Source of the DNA: Aphanothece saxicola GSE-SYN-MK-01-06B
GTDB taxonomy: Bacteria > Cyanobacteriota > Cyanobacteriia > PCC-6307 > Cyanobiaceae
Assembly: GCA_019359745.1 (NCBI GenBank)
Contig: JAHHGT010000005.1
Location: 1-64,000 of the forward strand
Direction of reading: 5' to 3'
DNA: 64,000 nt
Below the pieces are notes generated by a model. That model was not told the DNA's origin. It saw only the letters and a program-made list of their open reading frames with translations, and did no database searches. Numbering within the stretch: position 1 is the first letter of the stretch; each line of letters opens with the position of its first letter. The translations under genes and the position numbers were made by a program. This document shows positions 44,088-53,215 of this stretch, in pieces.

Positions 44088-44972
44088 ATGCGTTGCCGTT
44101 CTGCCGCCTGGTTGGTGGGTCCAGCCCTTCTGGCCCTCGGCCTTGCCCCCCTGGCGACACCTGCCCGCAGCGCCGAGGCCTCTGCCCTGGGCGGCCAGCT
44201 CGGGACGTCAGCTCCAGCGCTGGCCGGCGTCGATCCGATCACCGGCCCCCGCAGCCACCTGAACCGGGACTGGATCGGCGTCCGCCCCGTCGAAGCGGAC
44301 ACCCCCATCCTGGTGCTGGCCGGCCATGCCGATTCCCAGGGGATCGCGGGGTCCGGCACCAGCGGCGCGGCGGTGGCCGCCGGGGCGCCACCGATGTATC
44401 CCGGCATCAGCGACGAGCTCTACTGGAACATGGTCATCGCCGAGGCGGTGGTGGCCCTGGGCCAGCAGCGGGGGCTGCGCATCAGCTCCTACCGCCCCCC
44501 CTTCCGCACGATCAGTGACGGCGACCACCCCAGCACCAACTGGAGCGTGGGCCGGCAGCACGCCGCCAGCGGCGGCTATGCCCTGGAGATCCACTTCGAT
44601 GCCTGGGGACCCGACGGCGTCGGATCGGGGCTGATTCCGCCGCTGCACCGACCCTTCGGCCGTCTCGACGAAAGCCTGGCCGAGGCCTTCGGTGGTTTCC
44701 CCATGGCCTTCCGCGGCGGACTGGGCGGACCCAGGCGCGGCATCGCCCTGCTCGAAGTGGGCAAGCTGGAAGGCCGACTGGAGCGCTCCCTGCGCAACCC
44801 CGCCACCCGCCCCGACACGGTGATGGCCATCGCCAGCCGGATCGTCACGGCCCTCGAAGTCGGCCTGGGCCGCAGCCCCACCATCACCCCCCAGCCGCTC
44901 AGCCCACAGCCTGGTGGGGTCGGCAGCGCTCCTCCAGGGAAGGGTCTTCAAGCCAGTTCTGGGGACAAGTGA
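44088..44972 (+). CDS. Exported protein resembling an N-acetylmuramoyl-L-alanine amidase fold
   Basis: 294 residues with a signal peptide ([20 protein letters not shown], cleavage near RSA-EA). Segments are laid out as in zinc amidase_3: [12 protein letters not shown] (first His), [20 protein letters not shown] helix, [11 protein letters not shown] (second His) and [15 protein letters not shown] (Glu). The usual Asn-rich repeats are absent, so peptidoglycan hydrolysis is a hypothesis. It follows the CCB1-like gene by 4 bp, and its last 74 bp overlap the convergent hemF 3' end. Confidence 0.65.
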   Translation: MRCRSAAWLVGPALLALGLAPLATPARSAEASALGGQLGTSAPALAGVDPITGPRSHLNRDWIGVRPVEADTPILVLAGHADSQGIAGSGTSGAAVAAGAPPMYPGISDELYWNMVIAEAVVALGQQRGLRISSYRPPFRTISDGDHPSTNWSVGRQHAASGGYALEIHFDAWGPDGVGSGLIPPLHRPFGRLDESLAEAFGGFPMAFRGGLGGPRRGIALLEVGKLEGRLERSLRNPATRPDTVMAIASRIVTALEVGLGRSPTITPQPLSPQPGGVGSAPPGKGLQASSGDK

Positions 44973-45924
44973 ACAGGTCGGTGAGCAGGGCCTCACGGCT
45001 GCCTTGGGCGGCGGTGTAGCCGTACTCCCAGCGCACAAGGGGCGGCAGCGACATCAGGATCGATTCGGTGCGGCCATTGGTCTGCAGGCCGAAGATCGTG
45101 CCACGGTCGAACACCAGGTTGAATTCCACATAGCGGCCGCGGCGGTAGAGCTGGAACTGGCGCTCCACCTCTCCCCAGGGCAGCCCCTGGCGGCGCTCCA
45201 CGATCGGCACGTAGCTCGGCAGGAAGGCGTTGCCACAGGCCGAGGCCAGGGCGAACAGCTGCTCCCAGTCCTGGTGCAGGGGGCCGACAGCGGAGCTGGC
45301 TTTCGCCGCCGGCCCCTCGGAATCGCCGCCCTTGTAGAGCACCCCGCCGGGGTCCTGGTAGTCGTAGAAGATGCCGCCCACACCCCGGGTTTCGCCGCGG
45401 TGCTTCAGAAAGAAGTATTCATCGCACCAGGGCTTGAACACCTGGTAATAGGCGGGATCCACCCCATCACAGGCCCCCTTGAGGGTGCGATGGAAGTGGC
45501 GGGCATCCTCCAGGAAGGGGTAGTAGGGGGTGAGGTCGGCGCCGCCGCCGAACCACCACACCGGCCCCGCCTCGAAATAGCGGTAGTTGAGGTGCACCGT
45601 GGGCACATAAGGACTGCGGGGGTGCAGCACCATCGACGTGCCGGTGGCGAACCAGCGGTGGCCCTCCGCTTCGGGGCGCTGGGACAGAATCGAAGGGGGC
45701 AGGCGCTCCCCCTCCACTTCGGAGAAATTGACGCCGCCCTGCTCAAAGACCCGGCCGTCCTTCATCACCCGGGAGCGGCCACCGCCGCCCTCCGGCCGCT
45801 CCCAGCTCTGTTCCTCGAAGCCACCCTCGCCGTCGAGGCTCGCCAGGCCGGCGCAGATCGAATCCTGCAGGCCCATCAGCAGGGCCTTGGCGCGGCTGCT
45901 GGAATCGGCAGGTGGCATCTCCAT
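44899..45924 (-). CDS. hemF: Oxygen-dependent coproporphyrinogen III oxidase
   Basis: Converts coproporphyrinogen III to protoporphyrinogen IX using O2, feeding haem and chlorophyll synthesis. [52 protein letters not shown] and [20 protein letters not shown] are HemF signatures. The ATG at 45924 ([18 protein letters not shown]) gives 341 residues, the family size. Its 3' end overlaps the convergent amidase-like gene by 74 bp. Confidence 0.97.
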   Translation of the reverse strand: MEMPPADSSSRAKALLMGLQDSICAGLASLDGEGGFEEQSWERPEGGGGRSRVMKDGRVFEQGGVNFSEVEGERLPPSILSQRPEAEGHRWFATGTSMVLHPRSPYVPTVHLNYRYFEAGPVWWFGGGADLTPYYPFLEDARHFHRTLKGACDGVDPAYYQVFKPWCDEYFFLKHRGETRGVGGIFYDYQDPGGVLYKGGDSEGPAAKASSAVGPLHQDWEQLFALASACGNAFLPSYVPIVERRQGLPWGEVERQFQLYRRGRYVEFNLVFDRGTIFGLQTNGRTESILMSLPPLVRWEYGYTAAQGSREALLTDLFTCPQNWLEDPSLEERCRPHQAVG

Positions 45925-46117
45925 GGAACGGCAGCGCGGCGGGCGCGGAACATCCGCACACCATTTCAGCCCGCCGGGGGGTCCCACAAGGGTTCGAGAG
46001 TCTCTGTCACGGGCTGAGGAAGTGGCGGACGGACGCCGGTGGCGTGCCTCGGCCGGCCCGACCACCCCGGGGCACGGCCCCTAGGATCCCGTCTCATCAC
46101 GCCCGAGACGTCGACGA

Positions 46118-47224
46118 ATGGCCAGCGCCGACACCCTCCAACAGGCTCTGCAGCCGCTCCGCGATGCCGGCAGCGGCCGCAGCCTGCTGGAGCTCGGCTG
46201 GATCAGCGACCTGCGTCACCAGGACAGTCGGGCGGTGTTTCGCCTCGCCCTGCCCGGCTTCGCCGCGAGTCAGCGCGAGCGCATCGCCGCCGAGGCCCGC
46301 AGCGCCCTGCTGGCCGTGGAGGGCATCAGCGACGTCCAGATCGAACTGGCCCAGCCTGCCGCCGCTCCCTCCTCGGGGCCGATCGGCGCCGCCGGCCATG
46401 GCCCCGGAGGGGGCCAGCTGCCGGAACGGCAGGGCATCCCAGGCGTGCGACAGGTGATCGCCGTCAGCAGCGGCAAAGGTGGCGTCGGCAAGAGCACCGT
46501 GGCGGTCAACCTGGCCTGTGCCCTGGCCGCCTCCGGCCTGCGGGTGGGCCTGCTCGATGCCGACATCTACGGCCCCAATGCCCCCACCATGCTTGGCGTG
46601 GCCGACCGCAGCCCCCAGGTGACGGGCAGCGGCAACGACCAGGTGCTGGAGCCGATCGAGAGCTGCGGCATCGTCATGGTGTCCATGGGCCTGCTGATCC
46701 AGGAGAACCAGCCAGTGGTCTGGCGCGGCCCGATGCTCAACGGCATCATCCGCCAGTTTCTTTATCAGGTGAACTGGGGCGAGCGCGACGTGCTGGTGGT
46801 GGATCTGCCGCCCGGCACCGGCGACGCCCAGCTCACCCTGGCCCAGGCCGTGCCCATGGCCGGGGTGGTGATCGTCACCACGCCACAGCAGGTGTCGCTG
46901 CAGGATGCCCGCCGCGGACTGGCGATGTTCCTACAGATGGGGGTGCCGGTGCTGGGGGTCGTGGAGAACATGACCGCCTTCATCCCCCCCGATCTGCCTG
47001 ATCGCCGCTATGCCCTGTTCGGCAGCGGTGGCGGCCGGGTGCTGGCCGACGAGGCGGGCGTGCCTCTGCTGGCCCAGCTGCCGATGGAGATGCCCGTGCT
47101 CGAGGGCGGAGAGAGCGGCCGGCCGGTGGTGCTCTCGGCCCCCAGCTCCGCCAGCGGCCGTGCCTTCACCGAGCTGGCCGAGCGGCTGAGCGCCAGCTGC
47201 GCCCTCAGCCCGGCCCTCGCCTGA
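46118..47224 (+). CDS. mrp: Mrp/ApbC-type iron-sulfur cluster carrier ATPase
   Basis: 368 residues: an N-terminal MIP18-like domain (about 1-95), then the deviant Walker A P-loop [37 protein letters not shown] and VVDLPPGTGDAQLTLAQ. The CxxC usual in ApbC/Nbp35 is not present in the expected C-terminal place; VVENMTAFI stands where many have a Cys pair. Iron-sulfur cluster transfer is inferred. Divergent from hemF, 4 bp before rodA. Confidence 0.9.
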   Translation: MASADTLQQALQPLRDAGSGRSLLELGWISDLRHQDSRAVFRLALPGFAASQRERIAAEARSALLAVEGISDVQIELAQPAAAPSSGPIGAAGHGPGGGQLPERQGIPGVRQVIAVSSGKGGVGKSTVAVNLACALAASGLRVGLLDADIYGPNAPTMLGVADRSPQVTGSGNDQVLEPIESCGIVMVSMGLLIQENQPVVWRGPMLNGIIRQFLYQVNWGERDVLVVDLPPGTGDAQLTLAQAVPMAGVVIVTTPQQVSLQDARRGLAMFLQMGVPVLGVVENMTAFIPPDLPDRRYALFGSGGGRVLADEAGVPLLAQLPMEMPVLEGGESGRPVVLSAPSSASGRAFTELAERLSASCALSPALA

Positions 47225-47228
47225 GGCG

Positions 47229-48497
47229 ATGGCGGTTCTCAGCCCCCGGCGCGGTGGCTTCGCCGCCAAGGGGGCGAAGCGGCGTGGCCTCGGCTTCGAT
47301 CCGATTCTGTGGGGCATCCCGATCGCCCTCACCCTGCTGGCGGGGATCCTGATCGCCAGCACCCAGCGCCAGCAGGCCACCACCGACTGGTACCAGCACT
47401 GGGTCACCGCGGCGGTGGGGATGGTCGTGGCCCTGCTGCTCTCCAGGGTGCCCCTGGAGCGGATCGCCCGCTTCCAGTGGCCGATCTACATCCTGATGGT
47501 CGCGAGTCTGATCGCGGTGCGGATCATCGGGGTCAGCGCCCTTGGGGCCCAGAGCTGGATCAACATCGGCGGCTTCTATGTGCAGCCGTCGGAGTTCGCC
47601 AAGGTGGCGGCCATCCTGCTGCTGGCGGGCGTGCTTTCGAAGTACCCGGTGGAGCGGCCGATCGATCTGCTGCGGCCGGTGGGGATGATCAGCGTGCCCT
47701 GGCTGCTGGTGTTCGTGCAGCCCGATCTGGGCTCGTCACTGGTCTTCGGTGCGGTGCTGCTGGTGATGCTGTTCTGGTCCGGCATGCCTGCCACCTGGCT
47801 GCTGCTGCTGCTCTCACCGCTGTTCACGGCGATCATCGCCGGCACCGTGCCCTGGCTGCTGCTGGGCTGGATCCCCCTGATGGGCTGGGTGGCCTGGCGC
47901 TCCCTGCCCTGGAAGGGCATCGGCCTGGCGCTGGTGCTGGCCGTCCAGGGACTGTTCGCCGTGGGGACCCCCTGGCTGTGGGAACACGGGCTGCGGCCCC
48001 ACCAGCGGGCCCGGCTCACCCTGTTCCTCGATCCGGCCCAGGATCCCCTCGGCGGTGGTTACCACCTGCTGCAGAGCACCGTGGGCATCGGCTCCGGCCA
48101 GCTCTGGGGCACCGGCCTGATGAACGGATCGCTCACCAAGTTGCGCTTCATCCCTGAGCAGCACACCGATTTCATCTTCAGTGCCCTGGGGGAGGAAACC
48201 GGCTTCATCGGCTCGATGCTGGTGGTGGTGGGCTTTGTGGTGCTGATCTGGCGCCTGCTGCAGATCGCCGGCCGGGCCGGCAGCGACTACGAATCGCTCG
48301 TGGTGGTGGGCATCGGCGCCATGCTGATGTTCCAGGTGGTGGTGAACGTCAACATGACCATCGGTCTCGGACCCATCACCGGTATTCCCCTGCCCTTCCT
48401 GAGCTACGGCCGTTCCGCCATGCTCGTCAACTGCATCAGCCTCGGGCTCTGCGCCTCCGTGGCCAGGCACAGCCGCAGCCAGCGGCGATGGTGGTGA
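47229..48497 (+). CDS. rodA: Rod shape-determining peptidoglycan glycosyltransferase RodA
   Basis: SEDS-family polytopic protein of 422 residues with about ten membrane helices. ALGAQSWINIGGFYVQPSEF is the SEDS signature, FVQPDLGSSLVF and DFIFSALGEETGFIGS follow, and GIPLPFLSYGRSAMLVNCIS is the C-terminal motif. Builds lateral cell wall glycan strands. Closely follows mrp; the histidine-kinase-like gene overlaps its end by 10 bp. Confidence 0.95.
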   Translation: MAVLSPRRGGFAAKGAKRRGLGFDPILWGIPIALTLLAGILIASTQRQQATTDWYQHWVTAAVGMVVALLLSRVPLERIARFQWPIYILMVASLIAVRIIGVSALGAQSWINIGGFYVQPSEFAKVAAILLLAGVLSKYPVERPIDLLRPVGMISVPWLLVFVQPDLGSSLVFGAVLLVMLFWSGMPATWLLLLLSPLFTAIIAGTVPWLLLGWIPLMGWVAWRSLPWKGIGLALVLAVQGLFAVGTPWLWEHGLRPHQRARLTLFLDPAQDPLGGGYHLLQSTVGIGSGQLWGTGLMNGSLTKLRFIPEQHTDFIFSALGEETGFIGSMLVVVGFVVLIWRLLQIAGRAGSDYESLVVVGIGAMLMFQVVVNVNMTIGLGPITGIPLPFLSYGRSAMLVNCISLGLCASVARHSRSQRRWW

Positions 48498-49888
48498 GCC
48501 TGGGGGAACTGCGTTCACGGCTGGCGGAGGGGGTGCCGGCGGGGCGGGGGGACGAGGACAGCGTCAGGCGCCAGTGGTGGGCCGCCCTGGCCACCGTGCA
48601 GGAAGATCTGCTCGGAACCGCCCCACCCCAGCCCGGCGTCTGGCTGGCGGCGCCCCTGCCGGCCCTCTACGAGCCCGCCCTTCTGGAGTGGCTGGACGGC
48701 TGGGTCTGGACCCCGGTGGAGGTGGGCAACCTGATGCCATCGGGGCTGCCGCTGCTGCCCGGTCTGCCGCCCCCCGCGGGGACCGCCCCCCGGGGCACGG
48801 CCGGCCGGCCGGGGGGCTTCCAGCGCCTCAGCCTGCGCGAAGAGGACGGCACCGATCCGCTGCTGGTGCTGATCACGCCGGTGCTGCAGGTGGCCCTGGC
48901 CCTCGATGGCCCGCCGCAGGCGCGGCGGCTGGTGGTGCGCTTCGAGGCTTCGATCCTGTCGGCCGCCCTGGAGCTGCTCGATCGCCGCCTGGCCCAGGAC
49001 GATCCGACGGCGGGTCTGGGGCTGCGCCGCCGGCTGCAGCTGCTGGGTCCGCTCCGCAACGCCCCCGACCTGGGCACCCGCTTCTGGCCCCTGCTGGCCC
49101 AGCGGCTGGCGGCGATGGCCCCCAGCGTCACCCTGCAGCCGCTGGTGCACGGGGAGAAACGCAGCGAGGGCAACGGCAACGACGCCGTCAGCAGCGAGCT
49201 GGCCCTGCTCGAAGCCCTCACCCACGAGGTGCGCACCCCTCTGGCCACGATCCGCACCCTGATCCGCTCCCTGCTGCGCCGCACCGATCTGCCGGCGGTG
49301 GTGCGCCAGCGGCTGGAGCAGATCGATGGCGAATGCAGCGAACAGATCGACCGCTTCGGACTGATCTTCCTGGCGGCGGAACTGCAGCGCCAGCCCGGCA
49401 GCGGCCAGCCCCTGAGCGCCAGTGAACTGGCCCGGACGGACCTGAGCCGACTGCTGTTTCAGCTGGAGGCGCTGTGGCAACGCCAGCTGGGCCGGCGTGA
49501 TCTCAAGCTGGTGCTCGAGATCGCCGCCGACCTGCCGCCGGTGATGAGCGACCCCAGCCGGCTGGAAACCATGCTCGGCGGACTGATCGACCGGTTCAGC
49601 CGCAGCCTGCCCAGCGGCAGCGAGGTGCGGCTGCGGCTGCTGCCGGCGGGGTCGCGGTTGAAACTGCAGCTCAGCAGCGACGACCCCGAAAGCCGGGACG
49701 CCGATGGGCTGGCGGCCGCCGTGCCGATGCCGGTGGGGCCGGTGCTGAGCTGGAACCCCGAAACCGGCAGCCTGCAGCTCAGCCGCCAGGCCACCCAGCG
49801 GCTCTTCCATCGCCTGGGGGGCCGGCTGACCGAGCGGGGCGGCAGCAACCTGACCGTGTTCTTCCCGGCCGCCGAGCGCAGCGGCTGA
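48488..49888 (+). CDS. Histidine-kinase-like protein with degenerate ATPase domain
   Basis: 466 residues. An N-terminal domain (1-230) of unknown type contains Trp-rich segments (WLDGWVWTPVEVGNLMPSG). The dimerisation domain is clear: ALTHEVRTPLATIRTLIRSL with phospho-acceptor His246. The C-terminal HATPase region keeps its general pattern but lacks the N-box Asn (GGLIDRFSRSLPSG), the DxGxG G1 box and a G2 box, so ATP binding is doubtful. It may be a pseudokinase or a phosphotransfer or phosphatase partner. Start overlaps rodA, suggesting a cell-shape link. Confidence 0.8.
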   Translation: MVVSLGELRSRLAEGVPAGRGDEDSVRRQWWAALATVQEDLLGTAPPQPGVWLAAPLPALYEPALLEWLDGWVWTPVEVGNLMPSGLPLLPGLPPPAGTAPRGTAGRPGGFQRLSLREEDGTDPLLVLITPVLQVALALDGPPQARRLVVRFEASILSAALELLDRRLAQDDPTAGLGLRRRLQLLGPLRNAPDLGTRFWPLLAQRLAAMAPSVTLQPLVHGEKRSEGNGNDAVSSELALLEALTHEVRTPLATIRTLIRSLLRRTDLPAVVRQRLEQIDGECSEQIDRFGLIFLAAELQRQPGSGQPLSASELARTDLSRLLFQLEALWQRQLGRRDLKLVLEIAADLPPVMSDPSRLETMLGGLIDRFSRSLPSGSEVRLRLLPAGSRLKLQLSSDDPESRDADGLAAAVPMPVGPVLSWNPETGSLQLSRQATQRLFHRLGGRLTERGGSNLTVFFPAAERSG

Positions 49889-49989
49889 GGCCGCGGACCG
49901 GGTTTGTTGACGGGTGTGAAGAGTCCGGCGGGGGCGCCGGAAAGGCGAAAAACACGGTGCTAGTTTCCGCCTGAAACGGTCTGCAAGTC

Positions 49990-50421
49990 ATGCCTGATAC
50001 GGCCCTCCACGGTCAACTTCCGAAGTCCATCGGCAGCACCGGTGGCTTGCTGAACTCGGCCGAAACCGAGGAGAAGTACGCCATCACCTGGAGCAGCTCC
50101 AAGGCCCAGGCGTTCGAACTCCCCACCGGCGGTGCCGCGGAGATGAACGAAGGCGACAACCTCATGTACTTCGCCCGCAAGGAGCAGTGCCTGGCCCTCG
50201 GCACCCAGCTGCGCACCAAGTTCAAGCCCCGGATCGAGGACTACAAGATCTACCGGATCTACCCCGGCGGCGACACCGAATTCCTGCATCCCAAGGACGG
50301 CGTCTTCCCCGAGAAGGTCAACGAAGGCCGCGCCATGGTGGGCCACACCCCCCGCAGCATCGGCGCCAACCCCAACCCCGCCAGCCTCAAGTTCAGCGGC
50401 AAGGCCACCCACGACGCCTGA
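49990..50421 (+). CDS. psaD: Photosystem I subunit II (PsaD)
   Basis: Stromal ferredoxin-docking subunit of photosystem I. 143 residues: [60 protein letters not shown] and [20 protein letters not shown] are standard PsaD sequence. About 100 bp of leader precedes it, ending in gtgctagtttccgcctg; terminator downstream. Confidence 0.98.
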   Translation: MPDTALHGQLPKSIGSTGGLLNSAETEEKYAITWSSSKAQAFELPTGGAAEMNEGDNLMYFARKEQCLALGTQLRTKFKPRIEDYKIYRIYPGGDTEFLHPKDGVFPEKVNEGRAMVGHTPRSIGANPNPASLKFSGKATHDA

Positions 50422-50447
50422 GCCCCACCGGCCAGCACTTATAACGG

Positions 50448-50472
50448 CGGGGCCGAGAGCCCCGTTTTTTTT
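50448..50472 (+). terminator. Terminator after psaD
   Basis: CGGGGC and GCCCCG form a 6-bp stem around CGAGA, followed by eight T. It lies 27 bp after the psaD stop and 18 bp before trpE. Confidence 0.93.
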
Positions 50473-50489
50473 GCCTGCCTGTCGCCGTG

Positions 50490-52055
50490 ATGCCCGGTTC
50501 TGATCGCAGCGCCTTCCTCGCCCGGATCGCCGGTGGGGAGGCAGGCGCTGACTTGGCCGTCAATGTCCTGCCCCTCTGGAAACGCTGGCCAGCCGACCTG
50601 GAGACCCCCCTGACCACCTGGCTCAAGGTGGGGGCGGGTGGCAGCCATGGCGTGCTGCTGGAATCGGTGGAAGGGGGTGAGCAGCTGGGCCGCTGGAGCT
50701 TCGTCGTCAGCGACCCGCTCTGGACCCTCACCTGCCGCGGCGACCGGGGGGAGAGGCGCTGGCGCGATGGACGCAGCGAACAGCTCCAGGGCAGCCCCTT
50801 CACCCTGCTGCGGGAGGCGCTGGCCCCGCTGCGCCCCGGCCCGGTGGAGGGCCTGCCGACGGTGGCCCAGCTGTTCGGCTTCTGGGGCTACGAGCTGATC
50901 CGCTGGATCGAGCCCAGCGTGCCGGTCCACGACGCGCCGGATGGGGCTCCCCCGGACGGCTGCTGGATGCTGGCCGACAGCCTGCTGGTCTTCGACCAGG
51001 TGAAGCGCCAGATCACGGCGGTGGCCTACGTGGATCTCTCGGGCGGGGCCGATCCCGGCGAGGCCTACGACCGGGCGGCGGCCCGCATCGAGGCCCTCGA
51101 GGCCCGCATGCACGCCCCCCTGCCCAGCCATGTGAAACCCCTGGCCTGGCATGAGGCGAGCGGCGCCGAGCTGGCCACCCACAGCAACCGCAGCCAGGCC
51201 GACTTCGAAGCCGCCGTCGCCACAGCGGCCGAGCACATCGCTGCCGGTGATGTGTTCCAGCTGGTGCTGAGCCAGCGACTGGAAACCCGGGTGAGCCACG
51301 ATCCCTTTGAGCTGTACCGCAGCCTGCGGATGGTGAATCCCTCGCCCTACATGGCGTTCTTCAACTTCGGCGACTGGCACCTGATCGGCTCCAGCCCCGA
51401 GGTGATGGTGAAGGCGGAGCCCTGCGCTGAGGGGGTGAAGGCCTCCCTGCGGCCCATCGCCGGCACCCGGCCCCGTGGCATGGATGACGCCCAGGATGCG
51501 GCCCTGGCCAAGGAGCTGCTGGCCGATCCCAAGGAGCGGGCGGAGCACGTGATGCTGGTCGACCTGGGCCGCAACGACCTGGGCCGGGTCTGCCGGGCCG
51601 GCTCGGTGCAGGTCACCGAGCTGATGGTGATCGAGAAGTACTCCCACGTGATGCACATCGTCAGCGAGGTGGAGGGGCTGCTGACCGAGGATCACGACAT
51701 CTGGGACTTGCTGATGGCGTCCTTCCCGGCCGGCACCGTGAGCGGAGCCCCCAAGATCCGCGCCATGCAGCTGATCCATGCCCTCGAACCGGACGCCCGC
51801 GGGCCCTATTCGGGGGTCTATGGGGCCGTGGATCTGGCCGGGGCGCTGAACACGGCGATCACGATCCGCACCATGGTGGTGCGGCCCCACCCCGACGGCG
51901 GCTGGCGGGTGCAGGTCCAGGCCGGGGCCGGCATCGTGGCCGACTCCCGGCCGGAGGCGGAGTACCAGGAAACCCGCAACAAGGCGCGCGGGATGCTCAA
52001 GGCCCTCGCCTGCCTGGAGCCGGCCGCGGCCGCTGCGGCGGACGTCACGCCATGA
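50490..52055 (+). CDS. trpE: Anthranilate synthase component I
   Basis: First step of Trp synthesis from chorismate. LLES near residue 56 is the conserved Trp feedback-inhibition site. The chorismate-binding domain shows [55 protein letters not shown] and [18 protein letters not shown]. 521 residues. ATG at 50490 is used; a GTG precedes it. Its stop overlaps gshA by 4 bp. Confidence 0.95.
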   Translation: MPGSDRSAFLARIAGGEAGADLAVNVLPLWKRWPADLETPLTTWLKVGAGGSHGVLLESVEGGEQLGRWSFVVSDPLWTLTCRGDRGERRWRDGRSEQLQGSPFTLLREALAPLRPGPVEGLPTVAQLFGFWGYELIRWIEPSVPVHDAPDGAPPDGCWMLADSLLVFDQVKRQITAVAYVDLSGGADPGEAYDRAAARIEALEARMHAPLPSHVKPLAWHEASGAELATHSNRSQADFEAAVATAAEHIAAGDVFQLVLSQRLETRVSHDPFELYRSLRMVNPSPYMAFFNFGDWHLIGSSPEVMVKAEPCAEGVKASLRPIAGTRPRGMDDAQDAALAKELLADPKERAEHVMLVDLGRNDLGRVCRAGSVQVTELMVIEKYSHVMHIVSEVEGLLTEDHDIWDLLMASFPAGTVSGAPKIRAMQLIHALEPDARGPYSGVYGAVDLAGALNTAITIRTMVVRPHPDGGWRVQVQAGAGIVADSRPEAEYQETRNKARGMLKALACLEPAAAAAADVTP

Positions 52056-53215
52056 GCGCGCCCCTGCTGCTCAAGGGCTTCGAAGTGGAGATGTACACCG
52101 GCCGGGCCGATGGCACGGTGGTGGGCTGCTCGGCCGAAGCCGCCGCCGCGCTGGCGGGCTTCATGACCGAACCGGACCAGCGCAACCTGGAGTACGTCAC
52201 CCCGCCCGAGGCCTCCTACACCGCCCAGCTGGAGCTGCTGCTGGAGCCGCGCCGCCGCCTGCGCCGCTGGCTCCAGCCCCGCCAGCTCACCCTGCTGCCG
52301 GGCAGCACCCTGAGCCTGGGGGACAGCCACCGTTTCGAGCGCTCCGACCCCGAGAACCCCTACCACGCCTATATCGAGGCCACCTACGGCACCCGGGTCG
52401 TGACCGCCAGCGTCCACATCAACCTGGGGCTGACGGACATGGACGCCCTCTTCGCCGGCCTGCGGCTGTTGCGCTGCGAGGCCTCCCTGCTGCTGGCCCT
52501 GAGTGCCAGCTCCCCCTTCCTGGACGGGGTGGCCACCGGGGCCCACTCCCAGCGCTGGCTGCAGTTTCCGATCACCCCGCCCCAGGTGCCCCTGTTCCGC
52601 GACCACGGCCACTACATCCACTGGATGGAACAGCAGCTGGCCGCCGGGGCCATGCGCAACGTGCGCCACCTGTGGACCTCGGTGCGCCCCAATGGCGACG
52701 ACCGCCCCCATGGCCTCAACCGCCTGGAGATCCGCATCTGCGATCTGGTCGACGACCCGTTGCTGCTGCTGGCGGTCACCGCCTTCACCGAACTGCGCCT
52801 GCAGCACCTGCTGCAGGATCCCCACGGCCAGGATCCCCTGGCCGCCAGCCCGCTCACCCCAGGCGAACTCGAAGTGATCGCCGATGCCAACGAGCGGGCG
52901 GCGGCCCGCTCCAGCCTCGAAGCCCAGCTGGTGCACTGGCGCACCGGACAGACGCTGGAGGCCCGCGCCTGGATCGCCGCCGAGCTGGAGGCCATGGCCC
53001 CGCTGGCGGCGGAACTGGGGCTGGAGCGCTGGCTGGCCCCGCTCCACGGGCTGCTCGCCACCGGCAACCAGGCGATGCGTTGGCTCGCCCGTCAGGAGCG
53101 CGGCGAAAGCATCAGTGCGATCATCGGCAGCGAGGCCGTGGCGCTCGCGTCACGGGAGAAGGCGCTGGACGCATGGCTGGAGACAGAAGCAGCCCAGGTT
53201 CCTGGAGGATCATGA
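52052..53215 (+). CDS. gshA: Glutamate-cysteine ligase, cyanobacterial type
   Basis: First step of glutathione synthesis. 387 residues matching the plant/cyanobacterial form: [72 protein letters not shown] and [20 protein letters not shown]. It starts in an ATGA overlap with trpE and ends in an ATGA overlap with ppc, so three metabolically unrelated genes are coupled. Confidence 0.92.
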   Translation: MSAPLLLKGFEVEMYTGRADGTVVGCSAEAAAALAGFMTEPDQRNLEYVTPPEASYTAQLELLLEPRRRLRRWLQPRQLTLLPGSTLSLGDSHRFERSDPENPYHAYIEATYGTRVVTASVHINLGLTDMDALFAGLRLLRCEASLLLALSASSPFLDGVATGAHSQRWLQFPITPPQVPLFRDHGHYIHWMEQQLAAGAMRNVRHLWTSVRPNGDDRPHGLNRLEIRICDLVDDPLLLLAVTAFTELRLQHLLQDPHGQDPLAASPLTPGELEVIADANERAAARSSLEAQLVHWRTGQTLEARAWIAAELEAMAPLAAELGLERWLAPLHGLLATGNQAMRWLARQERGESISAIIGSEAVALASREKALDAWLETEAAQVPGGS

